Shown piece after piece: positions 28,140-36,569 of a DNA stretch of 64,000 bases. The translations under genes and the position numbers were made by a program. The notes below the pieces were generated by a model. That model was given only the letters and a program-made list of their open reading frames with translations. It was not told the DNA's origin and did no database searches. Source of the stretch: Fidelibacterota bacterium (GTDB lineage: Bacteria > Pseudomonadota > Alphaproteobacteria > Rhodospirillales > Rhodospirillaceae); contig CANJPQ010000019.1 of assembly GCA_947476275.1 (NCBI GenBank), forward strand, positions 29,530 to 93,529, given 5' to 3'. Positions within the stretch are counted from its first letter, which is position 1, and each line of letters begins with the position of its first letter.

Positions 28140-29194
28140 AAGGATTCCTGGATCAGCGTCTTCTGCTGAAGCGGGTGAAATCCGCTCAGGCCGAGGCCAG
28201 CCGAAAAACGTTCGCCTGCCGTTTCTCCCGGCGCCTTGTCGCCGGCGAAGGTGAACACCAGCTCGCCGCGATAGGTCCACTGGCGACCGTCGGCCGCATC
28301 GACCGGCACCCAATTGCCGCGCGCTGCCGCATCGCGGTCTGCGGCGAGCGGCAGCCAATTCGACTTGATGCAGCCGGCGTCGCAGAAGCGGCGCTTGACC
28401 TCCTCGAAGTCCGTGCCGGCGCCGTAGAGGGTCATTCCGCGCGCGTCGACCAGAATCGCGCCGGCCCCTGTACCGCGTGCCGCGATCCCCGCCGGCAATC
28501 CCGGGCCGGATTGCAGCACGATGGCGTGCCAGGCGCCGTCCATCCCATCGCCCTTCATGTCGCCGGGCGCGAGGTCGTTCGCAAAGCCGTAGACCGGCTT
28601 GCCGCGGTAGGCCCATTGCTTCCCACCGCCGTCGCTGCGCACGACCGCGCTCCAGTCGCCGACCGTGTTCGCGGCGACCGCCGCCTTCAGGGGCTTCCAG
28701 ACGTTGAGGCACTTTTCGATGCAGTCGCGATCCGCCGCGTAGAGCGTAAGCCCACTGGTGTTTGCCGCGATGCGGCCGATGACCGTGCCCTGAAACACCA
28801 CCGCGCGCGGACGCGGCGCAAGCTCGACGGCGATGTGCCAGATATCGTCCACACCCTCGCCCAACGTCATGCCCGCGCTGGTATCGCGCGCCGACAGGTA
28901 GAGCGGTTTGCCGTGGAGGGACCACTGCTTCCGCCCGTCGGGGCGCGCGATCAGCGTCCAGTCTTCCACCGGCCGCGCACCCGGCGATGCCAGGAACGGA
29001 GGCCAATCCTGTGCGCAAGCTTCAAGGCACGTGGACTCATCGCGATTGACGTCACGGTCGGTGGTGTAGAGCGAATGACCGGTGGCGGTGATGAAGATCG
29101 TGCCGATACCGGTCTCGCGCGCGACGATCTCGGTGGGGGGCGCGGCCAGGACCGGCGCAGCAAGAAGTCCGAACAGTGCAATGAGGGATCGCAT
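28136..29194 (-). CDS. Exported protein with three secreted-repeat (Lipoprotein_15/COG4315-like) modules
   Basis: A 352-residue protein with a signal peptide (MRSLIALFGLLAAPVLAAPP). The mature part has three repeats of about 100 residues. Each contains a strand like GHSLYTTDRD, SGLTLYAADRD or RGMTLYGAGTD, a cysteine pair (CLEACAQDWPPF, CIEKCLNVWKPL, CDAGCIKSNWLPL) and a closing RKQWSLHGKPLY, KQWAYRGKPVY or RQWTYRGELVF. This pattern matches the 'secreted repeat of unknown function' family. Each repeat probably forms a disulphide-stabilised beta-sandwich. Function is unknown, but the location is periplasmic or cell-surface. It lies 40 bases downstream of the DUF1302 gene on the same strand. Confidence 0.8.
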   Translation of the reverse strand: MRSLIALFGLLAAPVLAAPPTEIVARETGIGTIFITATGHSLYTTDRDVNRDESTCLEACAQDWPPFLASPGARPVEDWTLIARPDGRKQWSLHGKPLYLSARDTSAGMTLGEGVDDIWHIAVELAPRPRAVVFQGTVIGRIAANTSGLTLYAADRDCIEKCLNVWKPLKAAVAANTVGDWSAVVRSDGGGKQWAYRGKPVYGFANDLAPGDMKGDGMDGAWHAIVLQSGPGLPAGIAARGTGAGAILVDARGMTLYGAGTDFEEVKRRFCDAGCIKSNWLPLAADRDAAARGNWVPVDAADGRQWTYRGELVFTFAGDKAPGETAGERFSAGLGLSGFHPLQQKTLIQESF

Positions 29195-29234
29195 GCCACA
29201 CAAATGCGCGAACTGGGGTTGCGGTTGCTCCACG

Positions 29235-30944
29235 TCAAAAAGTCCGTTGCAGACTCAAGGAGATGTAATCCCGATCCGCGAAGGGCTGTCGGTCCGGCCG
29301 TCCGAGGAAGCGCGTCATCCCGACCGTCGCAAGCCAGACCGTGCGATAGGTCAGCGAGAGACCCACAGTGACATCCCCGGTCGCCGGATCTTGTGACGCA
29401 TCGACACTGGACCGGCCCGCGATGCCGTGGCCGACGCTGATCGGCACACCCACATCGAGGCCCGGCAGCACGGCAAAATATCGCGGTTCGAACAGTACGC
29501 GGATACTCGCGGCAAAACGGTTGCGGGTGGGATCCAGCACACCCGGATTGAGGTCCACGCGCAGGCGATGGTTGGCGGCGATCTCGGCGGTCAGCTCGGC
29601 CGTGCGCCACAATGACGACGGCGACAGGGTGGTCGAGAAAGACACTTGGGCATGGGCGGTGTCGCCACGGGCGTACAGCGCCTGGCTCTCCCGCCCCGGC
29701 TGAGCCACGATCAAGGCACTGACCAGCGGCATATGCCGGCGCACGGACATCTCGCCCGCAAGCGTACTGTCGCCGACGTAGCTCGAAATGCTTGCGCCGT
29801 AGATCTCGATGCCGCGCGGATAGACCAGGAAGTAATTGCCGACATTGCCCTCCGGCAAACCAACACCGAACGGATAGGCAAGCCGCGTCGGCGTACCGGT
29901 GCTGCCGACAATGCCGGGTGTGTAACCGTATGCGAGTGCGCGTTCGACGGTCGCGGCGGACGCCGCCGCCGGCGAGAACGCGGGCGTGGGCGTCGGGCGC
30001 AGGTAGACCTGGGGCTCACGCGCATGAAAGCGCAGGGCGTAGAAGCCCCAATCGACCGCACCGCCGGTGCCGCGCAACGACAGCCCGAATTGCCCGTCAG
30101 CGGCGGGCGTGCGATCGGCAATGCGCGAAAGCCATTGATTGCGCGCGACATAAAGCCGGTAGCCGCCAGCATCCAGAAAGTCCGCGGCGCTGAAATAACT
30201 GCCGACGCCGGGAATGCGGGTCTTGCGCCATTCGAGCTGGTAGTACCCCGCGAGCACGAGATCGGCGCGCGGCTGGAAGGTCGCGGAGACCTGCGCAACC
30301 GGCATGAAGACTTCTTTCGCCCGCACCGCTGGAACGCCCGCGCCCTTTACGCCGTCGATCGGCGCTTGTCCCGCCGCGATGCCGTTGCCGGCGAAGAACA
30401 CGCTCTCGCCCCACAGCAACGTGTGGCGCCCGGCGCGGAGCGTGACCGGCATGTCGCCGATGCGCGTATTCACGTAGGCGAACGCGTTGAGAAGTTCGAT
30501 GCGCCGTCCATGAAGATCGCGCACCTCGTCTGCGACGCGCGACGGCACCGGGTAGAATGAGGCGGGTTGCACGCTGTCGCTATCGGTCGCGCCGTTGTAG
30601 ACGCCGTCGTACCAGGCAGCCGCGCTCGCCTCGAAGCCGACATTGCGGTAGGCGATGCCGAGTTCCGACAGCAGGTCGAAGCGGTTCGAGATCAAGCCGG
30701 GGGAGAAGTTGCGATCCCCATCGTCGCCGTTGGGATCGGCAATCAACGCGCGCTCGCGCCCCGACAACCGCCATCCAGCGCTGTATTTCAGGGTGTTGTC
30801 CCAGCGGATGCTGAGATCGGCATCGCGGAAGAGTTCCCCGGCGCGTGCGGCGCCGCCCCCGAGCAGCACATAGCCGCAGGCCAGCGCCCGAATCGCCAAC
30901 ATCCATCGCGTGGCGTGGCGGGCTTTGACGCGGGATTGCTTCAC
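29235..30944 (-). CDS. DUF1302 family outer-membrane protein
   Basis: About 569 residues from the GTG at 30944, giving a signal peptide with basic n-region and cleavage near GGGAARA. An ATG at 30986 would add 14 residues. The mature start LFRDADLSIRWDNTLKYSAGWRL and the segment LRAGRHTLLWGESVFFAGNGIAAGQAPIDG are typical of DUF1302. The protein ends in Phe (SLSLQRTF), as outer-membrane barrels do. DUF1302 proteins nearly always pair with DUF1329 proteins and are thought to act in envelope lipid or hydrophobic-substrate handling. The DUF1329 partner lies divergently 100 bases away. Confidence 0.85.
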   Translation of the reverse strand: MKQSRVKARHATRWMLAIRALACGYVLLGGGAARAGELFRDADLSIRWDNTLKYSAGWRLSGRERALIADPNGDDGDRNFSPGLISNRFDLLSELGIAYRNVGFEASAAAWYDGVYNGATDSDSVQPASFYPVPSRVADEVRDLHGRRIELLNAFAYVNTRIGDMPVTLRAGRHTLLWGESVFFAGNGIAAGQAPIDGVKGAGVPAVRAKEVFMPVAQVSATFQPRADLVLAGYYQLEWRKTRIPGVGSYFSAADFLDAGGYRLYVARNQWLSRIADRTPAADGQFGLSLRGTGGAVDWGFYALRFHAREPQVYLRPTPTPAFSPAAASAATVERALAYGYTPGIVGSTGTPTRLAYPFGVGLPEGNVGNYFLVYPRGIEIYGASISSYVGDSTLAGEMSVRRHMPLVSALIVAQPGRESQALYARGDTAHAQVSFSTTLSPSSLWRTAELTAEIAANHRLRVDLNPGVLDPTRNRFAASIRVLFEPRYFAVLPGLDVGVPISVGHGIAGRSSVDASQDPATGDVTVGLSLTYRTVWLATVGMTRFLGRPDRQPFADRDYISLSLQRTF

Positions 30945-31044
30945 GGACTCAATCGTCTGGCTCACGGTGGGACCTAACCCTATCATGGCCTGCGCGGGCG
31001 GTCATGGCCGCGCGCAGAGGTGTTCTCGCGGGCAAGGATCATTC

Positions 31045-32403
31045 GTGCGGCTTTTCGTCGTCTTAGCATTGGCAACGCTGGTGGCCGGGGTTGGGGGACG
31101 GAGTGCCGTCGCCGTGACCGCGGCGGAAGCACAAGCCTTGGGCCGCGACCTGACGCCCGTGGGCGCGGAACGTGCCGGCACCCCAGACGGTTCGATCCCC
31201 GCTTGGACCGGCGGTTATGTGACCCCAACGCCCGGCTATCGCTCGGGCGACCAACGGCCCGATCCCTTCGCCGCCGATAAGCCCCTGTTCAGCATCACAT
31301 CCGCCAATCTGAATGCTTACGCGTCAAAACTTCCCGAGGGTGCGAAGGCCCTGTTCGCCAAGTTTCCCGGGTATCGGATGGATGTCTATCCGACCCGCCG
31401 TTCGGCGGCCGCCCCCCAGGCGGTTTACGACGCGATCGCCAAGAACGCGGTGAACGCGCGGCCGGTGTCGGAGGGGCTGGCGTATGGCGTTGCGGGTGCC
31501 GTGGGCGGCATCCCTTTTCCGATCCCCAAAAGCGGTATGGAGGTGGTGTGGAACCATTTGCTCGGTTATTGGGGCCCGGCCCGTGAAGCTTTGCTGAGCA
31601 CCTATGTTGTCAGCAAAGCGGGCACCGATCTGACGGCCACCTACCGAGAAGTCGCAGATTTTCCCTACTACTATCCGGATGCGACGCCGGACTCCTTCGG
31701 GCCGTACTACTACAAGACGCGCCATGTGGAGGAAGCGCCGGCGACGAAGTTCGGCGAAGCCTATCTTGCCTGGCAGCCAATCAACACGGCGCGCACCAAG
31801 TTCGCGGCCTGGCGCTATCTGCCGGGCGAGCGGCGCGTGCGGCGCGGGCCCTCCCTCTCCTACGACACGCCCGATCCGGAAGCGGCCGGCTTCGTGACCC
31901 TGGACGAATACTACATGTTCTTCGGCGGGCCCGACCGCTACGACTTCAAGCTGCTGGGCAAGGCCGAGATGTACGTGCCGTACAACAACAACCGGCTCAC
32001 CACCCTGCCCGCGCGCACGGTGCTTGGGCCGCAGCATGCCAACCCGGATGCCCTGCGTTTCGAGCTGCATCGGGTGTGGGTGGTGGAAGGCACCCTCGCC
32101 AAAGGCAAACAGCATGTGGCGCCGCGGCGGCGGCTGTACGTGGACGAGGACACCTGGTTCGTGGTGTACAGCGAAAGCTGGGACGATGAAGGCCGCCTGT
32201 GGAAGTTCGGCCACGGCAGCATGTACGTGGTGCCGGAGTTGCCCGCGGTGATCGTCGGCAGTCAGTTTGTCTATGATTTGCAGGCGGGCGCGTACGTTTA
32301 CGGCTTCGCCTTCAACGATGCGCCGGTTCACTACAAAGTGACCGCGCCCCATCCCGCCGCGATGCTCAGCCCGGACGCGCTGGCGACGGACGCGGCGCGC
32401 TAG
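31045..32403 (+). CDS. DUF1329 family exported protein (LolB/LolA-like fold)
   Basis: A 452-residue protein from GTG 31045, with AAGGA (31034-31038) correctly spaced; the longer frame upstream overlaps the divergent gene and is rejected. The signal peptide is VRLFVVLALATLVAGVGG. The mature protein carries DUF1329 features: LGRDLTPVGAERAGTPDGSIPAWTGG, then DPFAADKPLFSITSANL, KFPGYRMDVYPTRRSAA and RRRLYVDEDTWFVVYSESWDDEGRLW. Proteins of this family accompany DUF1302 barrels and RND transporters in export or uptake of hydrophobic compounds. The stop overlaps that of the anti-sigma gene in CTAG (32400-32403). Confidence 0.88.
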   Translation: MRLFVVLALATLVAGVGGRSAVAVTAAEAQALGRDLTPVGAERAGTPDGSIPAWTGGYVTPTPGYRSGDQRPDPFAADKPLFSITSANLNAYASKLPEGAKALFAKFPGYRMDVYPTRRSAAAPQAVYDAIAKNAVNARPVSEGLAYGVAGAVGGIPFPIPKSGMEVVWNHLLGYWGPAREALLSTYVVSKAGTDLTATYREVADFPYYYPDATPDSFGPYYYKTRHVEEAPATKFGEAYLAWQPINTARTKFAAWRYLPGERRVRRGPSLSYDTPDPEAAGFVTLDEYYMFFGGPDRYDFKLLGKAEMYVPYNNNRLTTLPARTVLGPQHANPDALRFELHRVWVVEGTLAKGKQHVAPRRRLYVDEDTWFVVYSESWDDEGRLWKFGHGSMYVVPELPAVIVGSQFVYDLQAGAYVYGFAFNDAPVHYKVTAPHPAAMLSPDALATDAAR

Positions 32404-33149
32404 GCGGACAGCCCGTCGTACGCCAGGCTCGCCAGGCGCAGCATTTCACCGGCGGAGACCTCCGCGAGCATCACGGCACTCAGCACTTCGTCCTGCCAGA
32501 TGCACACCCGCACCGATCCGCGCTTGAGCATGTCGAAACGCTCACCGCCGGTGGTGTGGCGGAGGTAGACGGTGAACATCCGCCCCTGCCCGTCCCGGTA
32601 GTCGAGGCGCACGGCGTTGCCGCCCGGTACGCCGGCATAAACGCGCGCCGATGCGATCTCGAACCCCAGCTTCGCCATATCAGGCGCTTTGATCTGCAGG
32701 CCGAGCGCGGTCTTGAGCATGCGATCGGTCGTCGCACGCCCTTCCGGGGCACCCTGCGCGCCGGCAATCGCGTCCCCCCGCGCCGAAAGCGCCTCCGCGA
32801 TGATGGTGTCGTCGGGATCGCCGCGCAAACGCGAGTAGGTCGACCACCCGGCGAAGGCGACCGCCGCGCTGGCCGCGGCGGCGAACATCGCACGGCGGAC
32901 CAGGACCGGACGGCCGCCCGACCGGCGGGCGTCGATCATGGCCTGCCAATGGGCCGGTATCGGCTGGTTGATCAGGGGGCCATAGGCTTGAGTCAGCAAT
33001 GCCTTATCGGCGCGGAACGCCGCCACCCGTGTCTGCAGCTCAGGCCGGTACTGGATGAGCACCGCCACATCGGCGGCACGCAGAGGATCGAGCTCGCCGT
33101 CGATATAGGCGTGCAGTTCCTCGTCCGTGATCAAGGGTCGATCAGTCAT
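32400..33149 (-). CDS. Transmembrane anti-sigma factor
   Basis: A 249-residue protein with an N-terminal anti-sigma domain (ITDEELHAYIDGELDPLRAADV, the classic ELHAYVDGEL pattern). One membrane helix is near residues 86-103 (AMFAAAASAAVAFAGWSTY), followed by a periplasmic domain of about 145 residues. It would hold the ECF sigma factor at the inner membrane until a periplasmic signal inactivates it. No zinc-binding HxxxCxxC motif is seen, so it is not a ZAS-type redox sensor. It lies 22 bases downstream of the sigma gene in the same operon. Confidence 0.88.
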   Translation of the reverse strand: MTDRPLITDEELHAYIDGELDPLRAADVAVLIQYRPELQTRVAAFRADKALLTQAYGPLINQPIPAHWQAMIDARRSGGRPVLVRRAMFAAAASAAVAFAGWSTYSRLRGDPDDTIIAEALSARGDAIAGAQGAPEGRATTDRMLKTALGLQIKAPDMAKLGFEIASARVYAGVPGGNAVRLDYRDGQGRMFTVYLRHTTGGERFDMLKRGSVRVCIWQDEVLSAVMLAEVSAGEMLRLASLAYDGLSA

Positions 33150-33171
33150 TGCTGGCAGTCATCGTTGGCAG

Positions 33172-33714
33172 TCATGGTTCGCGAACATAGGTCAGCTTGT
33201 CCGTACTAGACGTCGTCTGCGGGTTCTTTTCTTCCATCGCCTCGCGAAGTTTCTCCCGGCCCCGGGCAAGGCGGGACATGACCGTGCCGATCGGGATGCC
33301 CAGTTCCTCCGCTACTTCCCGGTAGTTAAGGCCTTCGAGGCCGACCAGCAGCAACACCTGCCGGTGCTCGAAGGTGAGTTGCCCCATCGCGCGGTCGAAA
33401 TCGATCAGGAGACCTGGGTCGCGGGCGGGTATTGCGAGGGTCGCCGTGGCGTCGCCGAAGTCGACCCTCACACCCTGCCGCCGGCGACGGCGCAATTCAT
33501 CAACGTGGAGGTTGTGCAGAATGGTCCGCAGCCAACCGCCAATTCTCTGAATGTCCTCAAGTTTATCGGCCTGTCGTAGGGCACGTTCGATGCAATCCTG
33601 AACCAAGTCGTCCGCGGCCGCACCTTCGCGCACCAACGCCAAGGCGTAGCGCCGCAAAGCTGGCACCTGGGCTGCCAAGGCGACAGCAAAGGGATCGGGT
33701 CGGCTCGCAGTCAC
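33172..33714 (-). CDS. ECF-type RNA polymerase sigma factor
   Basis: A 180-residue group 4 sigma factor. Region 2 (about 10-80) has AALVREGAAADDLVQDCIERAL, then IGGWLRTILHNLHVDELRRRRR. Region 4 (about 110-165) has LTFEHRQVLLLVGLEGLNYREVAEELGIPIGTVMSRLARGREKLRE. It is the first gene of the sigma/anti-sigma operon. Its own upstream region carries GGAATAAA-N14-CGTC on the minus strand. The mirror-image promoter drives the divergent exported protein, which suggests autoregulation together with one direct target. Confidence 0.93.
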   Translation of the reverse strand: MTASRPDPFAVALAAQVPALRRYALALVREGAAADDLVQDCIERALRQADKLEDIQRIGGWLRTILHNLHVDELRRRRRQGVRVDFGDATATLAIPARDPGLLIDFDRAMGQLTFEHRQVLLLVGLEGLNYREVAEELGIPIGTVMSRLARGREKLREAMEEKNPQTTSSTDKLTYVREP

Positions 33715-33811
33715 ACACGCTTCCTGATCGACAACCCCCGGCCTTAAGCACCGGCCTGTCGAATATGGCTCGGAACGGTTGCAACGCGAAATGTCGTCCG
33801 CCCGTATATAA

Positions 33812-33837
33812 GACGGTGGGATGACGGCCTTTATTCC
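33812..33837 (-). promoter_or_regulatory. Predicted ECF promoter of the sigma/anti-sigma operon
   Basis: Read on the minus strand: GGAATAAA (33837-33830), 14 bases, then CGTC (33815-33812). The same two boxes with identical spacing occur on the plus strand at 33860-33885. A GGAA-type -35 and CGTC-type -10 are typical of ECF promoters. The start would fall about 90 bases before the sigma start codon. Confidence 0.75.
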
Positions 33838-33859
33838 TCAAACCTTTAGCTTTTTATCC

Positions 33860-33885
33860 GGAATAAACATCCCGGGCCTATCGTC
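33860..33885 (+). promoter_or_regulatory. Predicted ECF promoter of the divergent exported-protein gene
   Basis: GGAATAAA (33860-33867), 14 bases, then CGTC (33882-33885). It mirrors the minus-strand promoter 23 bases away (33812-33837). Transcription would start near 33890-33893 and give a 5' leader of about 215 bases before the ATG at 34109. Confidence 0.75.
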
Positions 33886-33889
33886 ATAG

Positions 33890-34108
33890 CTGTGGTTTTG
33901 CCATGTACGTGTCACTGGAGTCTGGGGTCAGGCGGCCTTAAATGGTCAGTTAAGGCTCCGGACAGGCTTCAGCAGGTGGCCCTCAGCGCCGCCCACGAAT
34001 ATGGTTTGCCAGCCGGCGTCCGGTGCGTCGGTTAGTCATCAGGAGGCGGTGCGCCGGGTGCCGCAGAGCCGGGCTGAAAAGCCCGATCGCTCCTTACGGG
34101 AGGCAGAA
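33890..34108 (+). other. Long structured 5' leader of unknown type
   Basis: This is the gene-free end of the 394-base gap between the sigma factor and the exported protein. It contains GGCG-GTG-CGCC (34045-34055). It also has a hairpin of CGGGCT (34070-34075), GAAA tetraloop and AGCCCG (34080-34085). Finally CTCC (34090-34093) can pair with GGAG (34099-34102) inside the ribosome-binding site. No known riboswitch consensus was recognised. The rest of the gap holds the two facing ECF promoters. Confidence 0.45.
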
Positions 34109-34984
34109 ATGCGTTCATCGCTTCGTTTGATCTCAGCAGCCGTCATCGCCGCGGGGCTTGGCCTCTTGCCGGCATCAGCGGCCGTGAATGGCACAAGCTG
34201 GGCGGTGCTCGCCCCGACATTCACCGGCACGACCATGTCCTACATCCGGCTGTTCAACGGCAGCCTGACCGGCAGCAGCACCTTCACGGTGATGATGATC
34301 GGCTCGCCGAGCGGCCGCACCTACGGCAGCGGCAACGTCAGCATTCCCAAAAGTGCCTCCATCCAGTATCCGCTGCTGACGTCTGCCGGTTCGCCGAGCA
34401 TCCAGAGCATCACCAAATCTGCCGACCTGAACGGCGGCGACACGGCCTTCACGGTCTATGTGCAGAGCCCGGACATCACCTCCGGCTATCAGCACGTCAC
34501 CTACAACTCCGGTAACACGTTCTTCGAGAACGTCAGCACCTGCCGCTATACGCTCAACGATTCGATCATCACCAACAACAACTCGATGGTGCTGCTCAAC
34601 GTGCACGCCGCAAACAGCGGCATGAGCAACTGGCCGAGCACGGTTGTGATTCACAATTTCTGGAATGCGGCGACCACCTACAAGCTGACGGTGGTGGATG
34701 CCGATACCGGCAGCACCGTCGGCACCATGAACCAGCTGATCGCCGCGAACTCGACCGCCGCGCTTACGATGCAGAGCATCCAAAGCACGCTGGGCAAGAC
34801 GCCGCCGAACAACGGCGTGAATATCTTCGTCACCGATCCGACAGGCGCCCAACCGAACGCGTCCGCCACGCACATCACGTCGAACGGAACGCTGACCAAC
34901 AGCACGTTCAATCTGACCTTGGCCTGCGCGGTGAACGCACCGGTGACCACGTCGGTCGGCGGCGGCGGCTTCGTCGGCTACTAG
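34109..34984 (+). CDS. Exported Ser/Thr/Asn-rich protein of unknown function, likely ECF target
   Basis: A 291-residue protein from ATG 34109, with GGGAGG (34098-34103) upstream. The signal peptide is MRSSLRLISAAVIAAGLGLLPASAAV. The mature protein is unusually rich in Ser, Thr, Asn and Gly (SGNTFFENVSTCRYTLND, SIITNNNSMVLLN), has almost no charged stretches, and contains two cysteines (STCRY, LACAV). It ends in a Gly-rich tail (VGGGGFVGY). Composition and predicted strands suggest a beta-rich surface or matrix protein. No family was recognised. It faces the ECF sigma gene across paired promoters, so it is the best candidate for the sigma factor's direct target. Confidence 0.8.
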   Translation: MRSSLRLISAAVIAAGLGLLPASAAVNGTSWAVLAPTFTGTTMSYIRLFNGSLTGSSTFTVMMIGSPSGRTYGSGNVSIPKSASIQYPLLTSAGSPSIQSITKSADLNGGDTAFTVYVQSPDITSGYQHVTYNSGNTFFENVSTCRYTLNDSIITNNNSMVLLNVHAANSGMSNWPSTVVIHNFWNAATTYKLTVVDADTGSTVGTMNQLIAANSTAALTMQSIQSTLGKTPPNNGVNIFVTDPTGAQPNASATHITSNGTLTNSTFNLTLACAVNAPVTTSVGGGGFVGY

Positions 34985-35526
34985 GCAGAAGCGCCGAACG
35001 GCCACATCCGCGCCAGGACCCGGTCCTTCAGCACGAACCGGTGGTAGAGGGCCGCGCCGACGTGGGCGAGAACCAAGGCATAGAGCACGTATTGGCCATA
35101 GCCATGGACTTGCTCCATGCTGCGGGAGAAGGCCCGATCGAGCGGCCCAAGGCGCGGAACCTCGAACATGCCGAAGAACGTGGTCTCGCGGCCACGCGCC
35201 GCGACCGACAAGTAGCCGGTGACGGACATCCCGAAGACGATCGCGTAGAGCGTGGCGTGCGTGAGCCACGCCGCCCAGCGCATGGGCATGCTCATCTCCG
35301 GCGGCAACGGCGGTGCGGGGTGCGTCATGCGCCAGGTGAGGCGGAATACAGTCACCGCGAAGATCGTCAATCCCACGGACTTATGGATCGTCAGCACCAG
35401 GTCTTTGGTGGCGCCGCGGTCGAGGTCTTCGACGATCCAGGCCAGGACCACGGTACAGACGATGATCACCGCCACAAACCAATGCAACGCAATCGCAACC
35501 GACCCGAATCGTTCTTGCGTGTCCAT
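34981..35526 (-). CDS. Cytochrome b561 family protein
   Basis: A 181-residue inner-membrane di-haem b protein with four helices. Conserved His residues are in ALHWFVAVIIV (about 15), LTIHKSVGLTIF (about 48) and LAHVGAALYHRFVLKD (about 155 and 163). It ends near RVLARMWPFG, as bacterial CybB-like proteins do. It moves electrons between the quinone pool and periplasmic acceptors. It is divergent from the cytochrome/MtrB operon at 35628, so it could feed electrons to those cytochromes. The stop overlaps the exported protein's stop in CTAG (34981-34984). Confidence 0.92.
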   Translation of the reverse strand: MDTQERFGSVAIALHWFVAVIIVCTVVLAWIVEDLDRGATKDLVLTIHKSVGLTIFAVTVFRLTWRMTHPAPPLPPEMSMPMRWAAWLTHATLYAIVFGMSVTGYLSVAARGRETTFFGMFEVPRLGPLDRAFSRSMEQVHGYGQYVLYALVLAHVGAALYHRFVLKDRVLARMWPFGASA

Positions 35527-35627
35527 ACAGCCTCACTTTCACGTTTACGTGCCGGCGTTGAATGCCAATTCCGGCGGAAGTCGCCTATGATCGATACTGC
35601 ATCCACGAGATGCATGAGGGGGACGTC

Positions 35628-36569
35628 ATGACCATGCTCCGTATTCCCGTTGCGGCAAAAGCGGCAGCCGTGGCGATACTTTTATCCGGCACCGCCCACG
35701 CCGCGGTCGACTGGAGCAAGGTGCCCGGAAAGGATATCACCCTGCTCTACCCCGGACAGATGTCATGGGAAATGCTGCTGACCAACAAGGAGCACAGCGG
35801 CGGAGCCAAGTTCCTCGCCGGCAAGAACTGCCGCGAGTGCCATGAAGGCGAGGAGCAGAATTCCGGCAAGCTCATGGTGGCCGACAAAAGCCTGGAGCCG
35901 GCGCCCATCGCCGGCAAGCCCGGCTCTCAGACGGCAAAGGTCAGCGCGGCGCTGGACGGCGACACCCTGCATATCCGCATCGCCTTCGCGCCGGGCACCC
36001 AGCCGGACGCGGGCATGGAGCCGAAGTTCTCCACCAAAGTGGCGGTGATGCTCGATGACGGCACCGTGGCGGAAGCGACCCGCGGCGGCTGCTGGGGGGC
36101 GTGTCACGACGACCTCGCGAAGATGCCCAGCGGCGGCACGGGCGACACCACTAAGTACCTCGCCCGCACGCGGGTGAAGATGGCGCGCACCGGCGGCGCG
36201 GAACTGAAACCCGCCGAGGAAATCGCCAAGATGCGCGACGGCGGACAGTTCCTTGAATACTGGCAAGCGCGCTTAAACCAAGGCGCAGCGCCGGACGTGG
36301 TCGACGGCACCGTCCTCGAAAAGCGCCAGGAGAATGCCGCGGCCGCCGTGACTGCGACCGCCGCGTTCGAGAACGGCACCTGGGTGGTGGACTTCGCCCG
36401 CAAGCTCAATGCCGGGGCGAACCACAAGGTTCTAGCGCCTGGGAAAACCTACACCGTCGGCTTCTCGATCCATGCCGGCCACACCGCCAAACGGTTCCAC
36501 TACGTCTCGCTCGAGAAGACGCTGGCGATTGAATCCGGGACCGCCGATCTGGTGGCAAAGCGCAACTGA
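35628..36569 (+). CDS. Ethylbenzene-dehydrogenase-type haem-binding c-type cytochrome
   Basis: A 313-residue periplasmic cytochrome from ATG 35628, behind GAGGGGG. The signal peptide ends GTAHA25. One standard haem c motif, CRECH, is at 68-72. A second site, CWGACH (155-160), has three residues between the cysteines. The following beta-sandwich (VSAALDGDTLHIRIAF ... TWVVDFARKL ... YTVGFSIHAGH) resembles the EB_dh/NapC-associated haem domain of DMSO-reductase-type gamma subunits. It starts a tightly packed operon: its stop overlaps the next ATG by one base. The operon context suggests a role in extracellular or periplasmic electron transfer. Confidence 0.82.
   Translation: MTMLRIPVAAKAAAVAILLSGTAHAAVDWSKVPGKDITLLYPGQMSWEMLLTNKEHSGGAKFLAGKNCRECHEGEEQNSGKLMVADKSLEPAPIAGKPGSQTAKVSAALDGDTLHIRIAFAPGTQPDAGMEPKFSTKVAVMLDDGTVAEATRGGCWGACHDDLAKMPSGGTGDTTKYLARTRVKMARTGGAELKPAEEIAKMRDGGQFLEYWQARLNQGAAPDVVDGTVLEKRQENAAAAVTATAAFENGTWVVDFARKLNAGANHKVLAPGKTYTVGFSIHAGHTAKRFHYVSLEKTLAIESGTADLVAKRN

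Noticed and set aside
33890..34108. Match of the leader to a cyclic-di-GMP (GEMM) or cobalamin riboswitch
   Set aside because: The GAAA tetraloop hairpin is suggestive, but the conserved consensus segments of those classes are absent.
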